DNA of 64,000 bases. Source: CAYRFQ01 sp964423615. GTDB lineage: Bacteria > Planctomycetota > Planctomycetia > Gemmatales > Gemmataceae. This document shows, in pieces, positions 1 through 9,066 of the stretch. Within the stretch, counting starts at the first letter, position 1, and the number at the start of each line of letters is the position of its first letter. The DNA is taken from NCBI GenBank assembly GCA_964423615.1, contig CAYRFQ010000008.1:1-64000 (forward strand). The letters are read 5' to 3'. The notes under the pieces are model-generated. The model did no database searches, was not told where the DNA came from, and was given only the letters and a program-made list of their open reading frames with translations. Made by a program: the position numbers and the translations under genes.

Positions 1-766
1 TGGAATTATTCCCCATCCTTGTCAAAAACATTTTCATTTGTGAGACAGTGGCGTTTTGGGCCTCATCCAAGATAATTATAGCGTTGTTGAGCGTCCGTCC
101 ACGCATGTAGGCCAGGGGAAGTATCTCAATGATGTCATTCTCGGTGTATCGTTTAAGCTGGTCAGGCTCCAAAAAATCGGCTAACGCGTCCAAGAGCGGC
201 CGAAGATACGGGTTAATTTTCGCCGCCATGTCACCAGGAAGGAAACCCAGGCTTTCTCCCGCTTCGACGGCTGGTCGCACCAAGACGATGCGGCGGATGG
301 ATTTCTGCCTGAGTAGGGTGACAGCCATGGCGACTGCCAGGTAAGTCTTCCCCGATCCAGCTGGACCTATACAAAAAACCAGATCATGAGAATTCAGTGC
401 CGCGACGTAGTGTTTCTGCCCTTCCGTACGGGCTCGACAAATCCGTCCACCCTCCATCACCGGCAGGTTGGAAGTCTGCGCTCTGTCCGTAGAGCCTTCA
501 CCACCTCCCACGACACTACGGGTGTCCTCAACGCTAACACTACCCTGTCGAGAAAGAATTTGACGTAGCTTATTGATGACTTCTGTGGCTCGTTCGACCG
601 CCTCGGATGGGCCTGCCAACTGGATAATGTCTCCCCTCGCAACTACAACAACACCAAGGGATTCGCGGAGGAGTCGCAAGTTGGCATCGCGATTGCCGAA
701 AAGGGCAACAGCTTCGTCGCGTCCTTGAAGGGTAATTGTGTGTGTCGTTTCCACGTTGTCGGACAT
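1..766 (-). CDS. phoH: PhoH-family ATPase, 3' end cut by window edge
   Basis: PhoH proteins are cytoplasmic P-loop NTPases related to the helicase core and linked to RNA metabolism and phosphate stress. The frame reads from the ATG at 764-766 to the window start, about 255 codons, so the C-terminus is missing. Residues 1-75 look like a small alpha/beta RNA-binding-like lead-in. After a polar linker comes Walker A GPAGSGKT near residue 134, then an LVRPAVEAGESLGFLPGD stretch and Walker B IIILDEAQN, all diagnostic of the PhoH core. The start is preceded by AAAGGG, a weak Shine-Dalgarno. It lies 178 bp after cdsA on the same strand and probably ends the purA-uppS-cdsA run. Its role in this organism is not shown by the sequence. 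Confidence 0.93.
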   Translation of the reverse strand, partial: MSDNVETTHTITLQGRDEAVALFGNRDANLRLLRESLGVVVVARGDIIQLAGPSEAVERATEVINKLRQILSRQGSVSVEDTRSVVGGGEGSTDRAQTSNLPVMEGGRICRARTEGQKHYVAALNSHDLVFCIGPAGSGKTYLAVAMAVTLLRQKSIRRIVLVRPAVEAGESLGFLPGDMAAKINPYLRPLLDALADFLEPDQLKRYTENDIIEILPLAYMRGRTLNNAIIILDEAQNATVSQMKMFLTRMGNNS

Positions 767-944
767 ATTCCCTTTCTCACTAATTTGGAGTGGAGCCCGA
801 AACTAGATCCCTCAGATGTTATCTGTCGTGTTACCGTGTTTTTGGATAAGCCTCGGTCAACACCTTGTTTACCTGACCGGTCACGACTCATGGTCGGCAT
901 GCCGTCTGTGAGTTTTTCCGAGACCCAACAATCAATCCCTTTCT

Positions 945-1877
945 TCAGATTGGCGGTTCGAAGGCTCGCAACAGAAAGAACCAAAGGTAAGCAATCGGGG
1001 CTGCAAAAAGCACAGCGTCGATGACGTCCAACACCCCACCGAATCCCGGAACAACATGAGAAGCGTCTTTTCGTTCACAGTCTCGCTTGATCAGGGACTC
1101 CGCCAAATCACCCAATATCCCAGCACCTCCAACCGTGACGCCAAACCCGATGTGATTCAACAGACTTCCCCGGAGTAGTTGGACCGGAGCCAAAGTATCC
1201 ATCAATGCCGTCATCAAAGTGGCGAAGATTAGACCTCCAAACACACCCTGCCAGGTTTTCTTCGGGCTCAAGTTTGGCGTCAACCGATGACGGCCCAGGT
1301 ACTTGGTCAAGTATTTTCCCGCAAAGTAGGCTCCCACGTCACACGCCTTGGGGATTGAAATTGCCATCATCAGGGCAACGCTACTCGCGACCAGTTGGAG
1401 GCTTTCAGGAACAGTTTCGGTCTTGAGCCACCTCAACTGGATCAAGAAACTCGGCAAAAGGCCCAGATACGTCGCGATCCAGACCGCTCCAGCCATCCGA
1501 ACCACAACATCATCAGGACCCTGAAAGTTGTCCATCTCTCGCAAAAACACCAGGAGAAAAAATCCCGCGAAAGCTCCCAGCACCCACGCCCAGTGACTAA
1601 CTTCATCCCATGGAGGGGGAGCCCCCGTGTAATGCTTGATGATGTGGGGAACCCAGTTGCTCGTTACCAAAACCGCCAAACCCAACAATATGAGCCAGCC
1701 GGGAGAACGGAATTTGGGGGGCAGCAAGGCGTTCAGCTCAAAACCACCAACCAACACTCCAACGGTAAAGATGACCCAACAGGCAGGGTACCACGGAGCC
1801 CACCAAACATCCGCAAACAGAAAAAAAAGGACCAGGCCGGCGAGTGGGAATCCAACCCAAAGCCGAGTGCTTAGCAT
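945..1877 (-). CDS. cdsA: Phosphatidate cytidylyltransferase (CDP-diglyceride synthase)
   Basis: Makes CDP-diacylglycerol from phosphatidate and CTP in the inner membrane, feeding phospholipid synthesis. The 310-residue protein is strongly hydrophobic with about eight membrane segments, as in CdsA. The family signature is at the C-terminus: GDLAESLIKRD, a KD pair, then PGFGGVLDVID. The usual HGG is FGG and the usual DRxD is DVID, so two signature residues are altered. I chose ATG 1877 because GGAG sits six bases upstream; a TTG four codons earlier (1889) is also open but would place that GGAG inside the gene. It follows uppS by about 54 bp, the standard uppS-cdsA arrangement. Confidence 0.93.
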   Translation of the reverse strand: MLSTRLWVGFPLAGLVLFFLFADVWWAPWYPACWVIFTVGVLVGGFELNALLPPKFRSPGWLILLGLAVLVTSNWVPHIIKHYTGAPPPWDEVSHWAWVLGAFAGFFLLVFLREMDNFQGPDDVVVRMAGAVWIATYLGLLPSFLIQLRWLKTETVPESLQLVASSVALMMAISIPKACDVGAYFAGKYLTKYLGRHRLTPNLSPKKTWQGVFGGLIFATLMTALMDTLAPVQLLRGSLLNHIGFGVTVGGAGILGDLAESLIKRDCERKDASHVVPGFGGVLDVIDAVLFAAPIAYLWFFLLRAFEPPI

Positions 1878-1931
1878 GGCCGACTCCAACTAGGAAGAAA
1901 ACACAACCCAGAAGGCCGCAAGTCGTCAAAG

Positions 1932-2741
1932 TCAGACCTCATCCTTTTGCCTTCTGCCTTCCCTCGTAAGGCCTCCAAAGCGTCGCGTCCTTTGGCCAAA
2001 ATCCCTGAGAGCTTCGTGAAACAGTGGAATGTCGAATTCGGGCCAGCACTTCTGTGTGACCCAAAGTTCCGCGTAAGATATTTGCCAGAGGAGAAAGTTA
2101 CTGACCCGCATCTCGCCTGCGGTTCGAATCAGCAAATCTGGATCGGCCATCCCTCGTGTGTAAAGCGCTTCGGTGATGTGTTGCTCGGTGATCTCTTCAG
2201 GCCGAAGGTCACCACGCGTTACGGATTCCACGAGAGAGCGCGCAGCGTCGACGAGTTCGGTTCGTCCACCGTAGTTAATCGCCAGACAGAGCACCATCCC
2301 ATCGTTATCAGAACTGATGCGAACGTTTTCGTCCATCTCCTTGAGCACATTTGGCGGGAGTTCTGTTCGACGACCAATCGTTCGGAAACGGATTTGTTCG
2401 TCCATGATGAGTTTGCGCTCGGAGACGAGGAACTTCTTCAACTGAGACATCAGGAAGTCGAGTTCGGATTTCGGTCGCTTCCAGTTTTCCGAACTCAGAC
2501 AGTAGAGGGTCAATTGCCCCAACCCAAGGCGACAACCCTCCTCTATGATGTGGCGGACGCTTTGGACACCCCGACGATGTCCCTCTATACGGGGCCATCC
2601 CCTTTGTTGGGCCCACCGTCCATTGCCATCCATGATGATGGCGACATGACGAGGCACACGCTGGGGTTCGAGGCCAGCTCGCTCGAGTCGTTCCAATGTG
2701 GCCTGGTCGAACGACCGTTTTTCCGGAAGGATAGTCGACAA
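1932..2741 (-). CDS. uppS: Isoprenyl transferase (undecaprenyl diphosphate synthase)
   Basis: A cytoplasmic cis-prenyltransferase that extends farnesyl diphosphate to the C55 lipid carrier for peptidoglycan and LPS. The catalytic HVAIIMDGNGRWA motif with its Asp lies near residue 32. The RTAGEMRVSNFLLWQ and YAELW motifs near the C-terminus bind diphosphate. The start is probably TTG 2741: a perfect AGGAGG (2748-2753) sits six bases upstream, giving 269 residues. The reading frame stays open to another TTG at 2759, but that would bury the Shine-Dalgarno inside the gene. It lies between purA and cdsA on the minus strand and is likely co-transcribed with both. Confidence 0.95.
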   Translation of the reverse strand: MSTILPEKRSFDQATLERLERAGLEPQRVPRHVAIIMDGNGRWAQQRGWPRIEGHRRGVQSVRHIIEEGCRLGLGQLTLYCLSSENWKRPKSELDFLMSQLKKFLVSERKLIMDEQIRFRTIGRRTELPPNVLKEMDENVRISSDNDGMVLCLAINYGGRTELVDAARSLVESVTRGDLRPEEITEQHITEALYTRGMADPDLLIRTAGEMRVSNFLLWQISYAELWVTQKCWPEFDIPLFHEALRDFGQRTRRFGGLTREGRRQKDEV

Positions 2742-2821
2742 CGAGATCCTCCTCTCCAAGGAGGAAGGGGAAAAGGAGGAAGAGGCAATTGTCTCTAACT
2801 TCCACTTTCCGCCTTCTGCCT

Positions 2822-4138
2822 TTAACTGATGATCGTCTGGACTCGATCGGGACCAACCGAGACGACTTCAACAGGCAATTCCAAGAACTCGCCAATTCGA
2901 TCCAAGTACCGACGAGCTGGGCTGGGCAATTCACTCAGAGTTTTTAGTTGGTCGATCGGTTCTGACCAGGGGGTGAGGGTTTCGTAGATCGGCTTGCAGC
3001 GTTGAAGTTCGTTTGCGTCCACTGGGAAATAATCGATACGTTCTCCTTCAAGATCGTAAGCAGTGCAAATCTTGAGTTCCGGTAATCCGCTGAGCACATC
3101 CAACAACATGATAGCCAACCGATCCACACCGCTAACGAGAGAAGTGTACCGACAGGCGACGAGATCGAGCCAACCGCAACGCCTGGGCCGTCCTGTCACC
3201 GTCCCATACTCTTTGCCAGCGCGGCGAATTTGCTCGCCGATGCCTGCCGGTCCGTCGTCGAGTTCTGTTGGAAAAGCTCCGTTACCCACTCGGGTGGTAT
3301 AAGCCTTGATGACACCAAGGACGCGATTCAGGTTCCGTGCCGGAAATCCCGATCCGCTCCAAACACCAGCAGTAGTGCTGTTGGAACTGGTGACATAGGG
3401 ATAGGTCCCGTGATCGACGTCGAGGAGACTCCCTTGGGCTCCTTCGAATAGTATCCGCTTATTGTTCTTGTAGGCTTCGATGAGCACACGGGTGGTGTCC
3501 GCAACGAACGGAACAATACTCGTTGCATGCCTATTGTACTCTTCGGATAAATCGGCAACGTCGAATTGGACGGCGGAATCACCGAGAGCCTTTAGGATAC
3601 GATTCTTTCGTGGGACAACGGATTCCATACGTTTCCGGAGATGGGCTGGATCACGCAACTCCCCAACCCGGATGCCACAAACGCGGCTGACCTTGTCCGC
3701 GTAACAAGGGCCTATCCCGCGACGAGTCGTTCCGATCGCCTCCCCGTTTTGGCCTAGCTCGTTCAGCCGTTCCTCTTCCATGTGGTAAGGGAAAATCACG
3801 TGAGCACGGTCACTGAGGAGCAACCTTCCCTCGGGGGCTAGATCGGCTGCGCGGAGTTGTTCGACTTCCTCGATGAATTTGACAGGATGGACGACCACAC
3901 CATTGCCAATGATCGACGTTACGTTCTCACGAAGAACGCCGGTCGGCAACAGCGAGAATTTGAACGTCTGGCCATCACGGACTACCGTATGTCCGGCGTT
4001 GGCCCCACCGTTATAACGAACCACAAAATCGTGCTCTTCCGCGAGAATGTCAACGAGTTTTCCCTTGGCCTCGTCACCCCATTGCAAACCAACAACACAA
4101 GTGGCTTGGGGTTTGGACTGGTCAAAAATGGGTGTCAT
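2822..4138 (-). CDS. purA: Adenylosuccinate synthetase
   Basis: Joins IMP and aspartate using GTP, the first committed step from IMP to AMP. The P-loop region reads VVGLQWGDEAKGK (usual form GDEGKGK, so one Gly is Ala), followed by YNGGANAGHTVV. IGTTRRGIGPCYADK, GSLLDVDHGTYPYVTSSN and the GTP-site region TVTGRPRRCGWLD are all present. ATG 4138 gives 438 residues, close to the family norm. A GTG at 4195 in frame would add 19 non-conserved residues. The purA to uppS gap is about 80 bp, consistent with one transcript. Confidence 0.96.
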   Translation of the reverse strand: MTPIFDQSKPQATCVVGLQWGDEAKGKLVDILAEEHDFVVRYNGGANAGHTVVRDGQTFKFSLLPTGVLRENVTSIIGNGVVVHPVKFIEEVEQLRAADLAPEGRLLLSDRAHVIFPYHMEEERLNELGQNGEAIGTTRRGIGPCYADKVSRVCGIRVGELRDPAHLRKRMESVVPRKNRILKALGDSAVQFDVADLSEEYNRHATSIVPFVADTTRVLIEAYKNNKRILFEGAQGSLLDVDHGTYPYVTSSNSTTAGVWSGSGFPARNLNRVLGVIKAYTTRVGNGAFPTELDDGPAGIGEQIRRAGKEYGTVTGRPRRCGWLDLVACRYTSLVSGVDRLAIMLLDVLSGLPELKICTAYDLEGERIDYFPVDANELQRCKPIYETLTPWSEPIDQLKTLSELPSPARRYLDRIGEFLELPVEVVSVGPDRVQTIIS

Positions 4139-4359
4139 GAACTCACTAGCCCTCGCGGAATAATTCGGATGTCCGGGTAAAATATACTCGGTCACTGTAT
4201 CGGTCGAAAAGATCCATCGTCAAGATCAAACCACAGATTCCTGCTCTCATGCACTAACCAGTTTTCTACACCCCATTCTGGAAACCAACACCTGGAGCGA
4301 GGGAATGCGTGTCCGCCGAGACCCAATCAAACATACAGTAGTGTTCTGACTGGTAGCCT
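4139..4359. other. Intergenic region between purA and JAMM peptidase
   Basis: About 220 bases between two minus-strand genes; it should carry the purA promoter. No clear hexamers, hairpin or repeat stood out. Confidence 0.4.
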
Positions 4360-4788
4360 TTAGTCCACAAGTTCCCAATCGGCAGGATCGTAACGTTCCG
4401 TGTTTACCCACCAACCACGCATCTCGGGTTGGTCATCTGCCAGTGAGATAATGAAATGTATGATCCCCTCGCCCATCGATATCTCCATGTCCGTCCGACT
4501 CGGAAAAGGGCCCGACGTTGGGTGGGAATGATATGTCGCCAACAAATCCCAACCGGAATCCCGAAACATACGAAAGTTTCTCGACACTTCGCGGGGGTCG
4601 ACTAGATATCTGGTCTCTGGATTTGGGTGGATGTTGATCAACGACCTGCGGATTTCCACAAGTCGGCTGTCCCCTTCATACTTACCCGCAAGAAAGCCGC
4701 AACATTCGTGAGGATATTCGTCATGAGCGTGGCGGATCATCTTCTGATAAATGACCCTGGGCAGTAGCAGCTGGAATTGCGTTGACAA
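4360..4788 (-). CDS. JAMM/M67-type zinc metallopeptidase
   Basis: A 142-residue single-domain Mov34/MPN/PAD-1 protein. The complete JAMM zinc site is visible: Glu28 (HECCGF), His87 and His89 (HSHP), Ser97 and Asp100, matching E...HxHx7SxxD. Bacterial relatives cleave isopeptide or peptide bonds in small sulphur-carrier proteins, for example releasing cysteine from a CysO-like carrier. No ubiquitin-like carrier, ThiF/MoeB or cysteine synthase gene adjoins it, so the substrate is unknown. The best start is TTG 4788 with AAAGG about 12 bases upstream. It is transcribed divergently from argG across a 98-bp gap that must hold both promoters. Confidence 0.85.
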   Translation of the reverse strand: MSTQFQLLLPRVIYQKMIRHAHDEYPHECCGFLAGKYEGDSRLVEIRRSLINIHPNPETRYLVDPREVSRNFRMFRDSGWDLLATYHSHPTSGPFPSRTDMEISMGEGIIHFIISLADDQPEMRGWWVNTERYDPADWELVD

Positions 4789-4886
4789 CGGGATCAGACC
4801 TTTCGAAGATGAGAAACTTGGTGTGCGCTAGTCAAGAAGACACCGAACAACAAATGCCCGCAAAACAATCTAAAGGTAACCGATAC

Positions 4887-6143
4887 ATGGCTCGAGACAA
4901 AGTCGTTTTGGCTTACAGTGGTGGTTTGGATACCTCGGTCATGGTGCCGTGGATTCAGGAACAATATGACCTGGACGTGATTGCGTTCACGGTCGATTTA
5001 GGACAAGCCGAAGACCTGGAGCGTATCCGCCAGAAAGCTCTCAAGACCGGTGCAGTCGACGCCATCACCGTCGACGCAAGGAACTTGTTCGTCGATGGTT
5101 TCGTATTCCCTTCCTTGATGGCCGGAGCAATGTACGAATGGAAATACCCACTCGCCACCGCACTGGGTCGTCCATTGATTGCCAAGCTGATGGTCGACGT
5201 TGCCAAGGACCATAATGCAGTTGCCGTCGCCCACGGCTGTACCGGCAAAGGAAACGATCAGGTGCGCTTCGACGTGACGTTCCAGACTCTTGCTCCGGGT
5301 CTGAAAATCATCGCACCAGTGCGAGAATGGAAAATGTCGAGAACGGAAGAACTGGAATACGCCGCAAAACACGGGATCGAAGTCGAAGCCACCAAGAAGA
5401 GCCCCTACAGCATCGACTTGAATATCTGGGGACGAAGTTGTGAGGCTGGCGTGCTCGAAGACCCTTGGGATGAACCACCAGAAGATGCCTACGCGTGGAC
5501 CGTCAATCCAATCGAAGCTCCCAACGAGCCAGAGTACATCGAGGTCGAATGGGAACGAGGCATCCCCATTGCTCTCAATGGTGAAAAAACGGATGGCGTC
5601 CCGCTCATCGACCACCTCAACAACCTCGGCGGCAAACACGGCGTAGGCAGAATCGACCATGTCGAAAATCGGCTCGTAGGAATCAAGTCCCGAGAGGTCT
5701 ACGAGGCCCCCGCCGGAATCATCCTCCACGCCGCTCACAGAGAACTCGAGTCCCTGTGTCTTACAAAACCAGCCCTGCGGTTCAAAACCATCATTGCTCA
5801 GGAATACTCCGATTTGGTTTATAATGGACTTTGGTTTAGCAGTTTTCACCAAGATTTGTTCGCGTTTGTCCAAAGCAACCAGAGATATGTCAGCGGTCAA
5901 ACTCGGATCAAGCTCTACAAAGGCCAAGCAACCGTTGTCGGACGAAAGAGTGAAAGTAGTCTCTACAGCAAAGGCCTTGCGACTTACGAGACTGGTGATC
6001 AGTTCGACCACGACGCAGCCAAAGGATTCATTCGTTTGTTCGGCTTGAGTCAACAGACTCAAGCACAGATCCAACTGTTGAAAGACGGCGGGGCATTTCA
6101 GTTGCCAGGCATATCGACTGGGGAGTCCGATACCACGAACTAA
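4887..6143 (+). CDS. argG: Argininosuccinate synthase
   Basis: Condenses citrulline and aspartate with ATP in arginine synthesis. ATG 4887 gives 418 residues, near the usual 400. The PP-loop AYSGGLDTSV opens the protein. GCTGKGNDQVRF binds substrate, and SIDLNIWGRSCEAGVLEDPW and the GIKSREVYEAPAG block are typical of the family. AAAGGT lies about eight bases upstream of this ATG; the frame extends 35 codons further but those residues are not conserved. No other arginine gene adjoins it except argS 14 kb away on the other strand. Confidence 0.96.
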   Translation: MARDKVVLAYSGGLDTSVMVPWIQEQYDLDVIAFTVDLGQAEDLERIRQKALKTGAVDAITVDARNLFVDGFVFPSLMAGAMYEWKYPLATALGRPLIAKLMVDVAKDHNAVAVAHGCTGKGNDQVRFDVTFQTLAPGLKIIAPVREWKMSRTEELEYAAKHGIEVEATKKSPYSIDLNIWGRSCEAGVLEDPWDEPPEDAYAWTVNPIEAPNEPEYIEVEWERGIPIALNGEKTDGVPLIDHLNNLGGKHGVGRIDHVENRLVGIKSREVYEAPAGIILHAAHRELESLCLTKPALRFKTIIAQEYSDLVYNGLWFSSFHQDLFAFVQSNQRYVSGQTRIKLYKGQATVVGRKSESSLYSKGLATYETGDQFDHDAAKGFIRLFGLSQQTQAQIQLLKDGGAFQLPGISTGESDTTN

Positions 6144-6456
6144 AACCAGTCGATGTCTAACTGAAAGAATGACAGAAACAAAGTTCGATTTGTGAAAAAT
6201 CGAACCGACTCGCTCGCAGACACACTTTTCCATCCACCGGTGCGTTCCACGTACGACGCACCGTGGCTAGCTCGAAATCTATACATCTTCGTCGGTCGCA
6301 GGACTTCCCGCCCGAATTACAATCACATGCGCAGTCCCATTCCAACCGGCTATCCTAACGCGTCAAGAAACCCCCATTGTTCTGTTTTTGCTCCTCAGTT
6401 ATCATCCCCGAAAATTACCGAGCCAACGCCCTTTCCAGAAGAAAGGATTTTGTCCC
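6144..6456. promoter_or_regulatory. argG-lpxD gap with two short hairpins
   Basis: Two perfect inverted repeats are visible: GTTCGATTT (6184-6192) pairing with AAATCGAAC (6198-6206), and GGTGCGT (6239-6245) pairing with ACGCACC (6256-6262). Neither has a clean T-tract on the + strand, so they are not convincing terminators. They may end argG mRNA or act in the lpxD leader. The remainder shows nothing recognisable. Confidence 0.35.
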
Positions 6457-7488
6457 GTGCCAGTGCCGCTCTCCGAACTAGCCAGCCTCGTCCAAGGAAA
6501 ACTTGTCGGCGATGAAAACCAACCTATCGAGTCGGCAAAACCTCTTGGATTGGCGGGGCCAGATGACATCACTTTTCTTCAAGAATCCGCCAAGGCTAAC
6601 TTGTTGACCCAGTCAGGTGCTGGAGCTGCAGTCGTGCCCCTCAAGCATCGGACCAATGGGAAGGCTATAATTCAGGTCGCAGACCCGTTGACCGCGTTCG
6701 TACGTATCGTCCGCCATTTTCAGGGAATCAAAGAGCCGAAGAAACCAGTCGTCGATCCCCGTGCAGCCGTCGATTACTCCGCAAGCCTCGGTGCGGATGT
6801 GGGCGTGGGTCCTTTCGCAGTCATCGGTGAGGGAACAGTCGTTGGAGACCGCTGTCAAATCAATGCAAACGCCACGATCGGCGCGAATTGTGTCTTGGGT
6901 AATGACGTCATCGTGCATTCGGGAGCAGTCCTCTACGATCGAACGGTTGTGGGAAATCGCTCCATCATCCACGCCAACGCGGTGTTGGGTGCCGATGGGT
7001 TTGGCTACCGATTCATAGACGGCACCCACACAAAGGTCCCCCAACTTGGGAACGTGGTCATTGGAGATGATGTCGAAATTGGCGCTGGCACGACAATCGA
7101 TCGGGGAACTTTCCAATCCACGGAAGTGGGGACTGGCACAAAAATTGACAATCTCGTACAAATCGCACACAACTGTCGCATCGGCCAACACAACCTTCTG
7201 GTGAGCCAGATGGGGATCGCCGGATCGTCCACAACCGGACAATACGTGATTGTCGCTGGTCAGGTCGGCATCAAAGACCACGTCACGATCGGCGATGGAG
7301 CCATCATCGGAGCGCAGGCGGGAGTAACCCGGGACGTTCCAGCAGGACAGCGAATGCTTGGAGCTCCTGCTATCGCCGAGCGGGATCAGAAACGCATCAT
7401 CACGAGTCTCGAGAAACTACCCAAACTCCGGCGAGACGTGAAAGCCTTGCAACGACACCTCGGACTCGATGAAGCTTCCGAAACGTAG
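6457..7488 (+). CDS. lpxD: UDP-3-O-acylglucosamine N-acyltransferase
   Basis: Transfers the second acyl chain onto UDP-3-O-acyl-glucosamine, the third step of lipid A synthesis. The N-terminal domain (LSELASLVQGKLVGD) is the uridine-binding region. Residues about 100-310 are hexapeptide repeats forming a left-handed beta helix (GVGPFAVIG, VVGDRCQINAN, GDDVEIGAGTTIDRG). The catalytic His lies in the VQIAHNCRIG segment. GTG 6457 is preferred, with AAAGGA nine bases upstream, giving 343 residues; an ATG at 6388 would add 23 non-conserved residues. lpxI follows by 53 bp, so the two are probably one lipid A operon. Confidence 0.95.
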   Translation: MPVPLSELASLVQGKLVGDENQPIESAKPLGLAGPDDITFLQESAKANLLTQSGAGAAVVPLKHRTNGKAIIQVADPLTAFVRIVRHFQGIKEPKKPVVDPRAAVDYSASLGADVGVGPFAVIGEGTVVGDRCQINANATIGANCVLGNDVIVHSGAVLYDRTVVGNRSIIHANAVLGADGFGYRFIDGTHTKVPQLGNVVIGDDVEIGAGTTIDRGTFQSTEVGTGTKIDNLVQIAHNCRIGQHNLLVSQMGIAGSSTTGQYVIVAGQVGIKDHVTIGDGAIIGAQAGVTRDVPAGQRMLGAPAIAERDQKRIITSLEKLPKLRRDVKALQRHLGLDEASET

Positions 7489-7541
7489 ACCACAACAAAA
7501 AACCGTCTGAGAGCCATTCGTTTCCATTCGGGAGGAAGACG

Positions 7542-8456
7542 TTGTCCGGAACTCACCAACAATTACTCGACGCGATCGATAATGCAGACCGTCCGATCGG
7601 GCTGCTCGCCGGGAGTGGGAAATTTCCGATTCATTTTGCCAAAAAAGCGTACCAACTGGGTCGCTCTTTGGTAACCGTCGGGCTCCGAGGTGAGGCGGCC
7701 CCCGCGTTGAAAGAACTGTCCTCCGAGTTCTACTGGACGGGTGTGGCAAAGCTAGGCCGTACCATCCGGTGTTTCCGAAATGCCGGAGTTCAGCACGTCG
7801 TCATGGCTGGGAAAGTCCAAAAGACACAGATGTACACTCCTTGGAGGATCGTTCGGTTTCTCCCGGACTGGCGAACCATCAAGGTCTGGTTCAACCGCCA
7901 CCGAAAAAACAACAGTGACGACAACTTACTACTCGCAGTCATTAACGAATTTGCCAAGGATGGGATTGAGATCGTCTCCGCTTTGGACCTTTGCCCGGAG
8001 TTGCTCGTGAAATCTGGAACCCTGACGACCCGCGTTCCCACAGTCAAAGAAATGGCCGACGTCCGGTTTGGTTGGTACCTTGCCAAGGAAATGGGCCGTC
8101 TCGATGTGGGACAAAGCGTGGCCGTGAAAGAGTCAGCCGTTTTAGCAGTCGAGGCCATAGAAGGAACAGACAAAGCTATCCTTCGTGCTGGCCAGTTATG
8201 CCCCGTCGGAGGATTCGTTGTCGTCAAAGTCGCCAAACCCCAACAAGACACCCGGTTCGATGTCCCCACCATAGGCACCGACACCATCGAAACCATGAAG
8301 AAGGCAGGAGCCCGTGTGTTGGCCGTGGAAGACTCCCAAACGATCTTGATCGATGAAGCCGAAACCATCGCCCTCGCGAACCGGTACGCCATCACTATCG
8401 TCTCGTGCAGCGAACAGTCTCTGACCGAAGACGCACCCTTGCTCACGGATAGGTAA
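7542..8456 (+). CDS. lpxI: UDP-2,3-diacylglucosamine pyrophosphatase LpxI
   Basis: Hydrolyses UDP-2,3-diacylglucosamine to lipid X, doing the job of LpxH by an unrelated fold. The N-terminal GLLAGSGKFPIHFAKKA and VVMAGKVQK motifs and the C-terminal block GFVVVKVAKPQQDTRFDVPT with IGTDTIE are typical of LpxI (formerly DUF1009). The start is TTG 7542, supported by GGAGG at 7531-7535. The 304 residues are slightly longer than the usual 270-280. It lies directly behind lpxD, which confirms the pathway. No acyltransferase or lpxB is in the window. Confidence 0.93.
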   Translation: MSGTHQQLLDAIDNADRPIGLLAGSGKFPIHFAKKAYQLGRSLVTVGLRGEAAPALKELSSEFYWTGVAKLGRTIRCFRNAGVQHVVMAGKVQKTQMYTPWRIVRFLPDWRTIKVWFNRHRKNNSDDNLLLAVINEFAKDGIEIVSALDLCPELLVKSGTLTTRVPTVKEMADVRFGWYLAKEMGRLDVGQSVAVKESAVLAVEAIEGTDKAILRAGQLCPVGGFVVVKVAKPQQDTRFDVPTIGTDTIETMKKAGARVLAVEDSQTILIDEAETIALANRYAITIVSCSEQSLTEDAPLLTDR

Positions 8457-9066
8457 CCCATAGGATGACGTAACTTTTACCTTTCCGAATCCGGTGTCCT
8501 TGTGCAGAAATGAGCCCTTTCTTTCTAGTAATGCCACCTTAGCGTTCCATTCTCAACTGCACTGCCTTATAATCCAATGTTATGAACTGCGAAGCGAGGA
8601 ACACTATTACGCCGGGTTGAAGTTGCATCCTTGATTGCAACACTAAAGGGTATATTCTTGAAGTAAGAGCAGTCAATCCACGTTGAGTTGTTGGAGGCAC
8701 TGTCGTTTTGCCACTCACCTTGACCCTGACATGAATTCTATCCGCTTCCTCGCGCTCGCCTCGGAGTGGTAAATCCCAAGAGTTCGAAGCCATCAAGTTT
8801 TGCAGACCACAGAGAGAATTCAGTGCCGAATTTCCACGGACATCGAACTCACCGAATCCCCAGACCCCACATTCTTGTGCAAGAATGTGTCTCGTGATGC
8901 TATCCTTGTAATGCAAAGGTGTCCATCGAGGAGCCAACGCTCACCGAAATTGACCAATGCAGCCACAAGAACCCACATAGAATGGCCTTTTACCTCGAAA
9001 AATGGCGGAGTTAGGCGGCAAACTGGAGTCTGAGCATAGGGGCCGTCAATTGGCGGACAGGCAGAT
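8457..9066. other. Intergenic region, 610 bp
   Basis: A minus-strand open frame (8539-8937) exists, but I see no recognisable domain and codon use unlike its neighbours. No tRNA-like fold, hairpin-plus-T terminator or repeat was recognised. The 5' region of the next + gene lies at the right end. Confidence 0.4.

Noticed and set aside
1947..2798. Open + strand frame opposite uppS
   Set aside because: Antisense shadow of a certain gene, no family features.
4998..6233. Long minus-strand open frame opposite argG
   Set aside because: It mirrors the codon structure of argG, has no recognisable domain, and argG is certain.
8539..8937. Minus-strand open frame of 132 codons in the gap after lpxI
   Set aside because: No domain, no convincing ribosome site, amino-acid composition unlike neighbours; kept only as a gap note.
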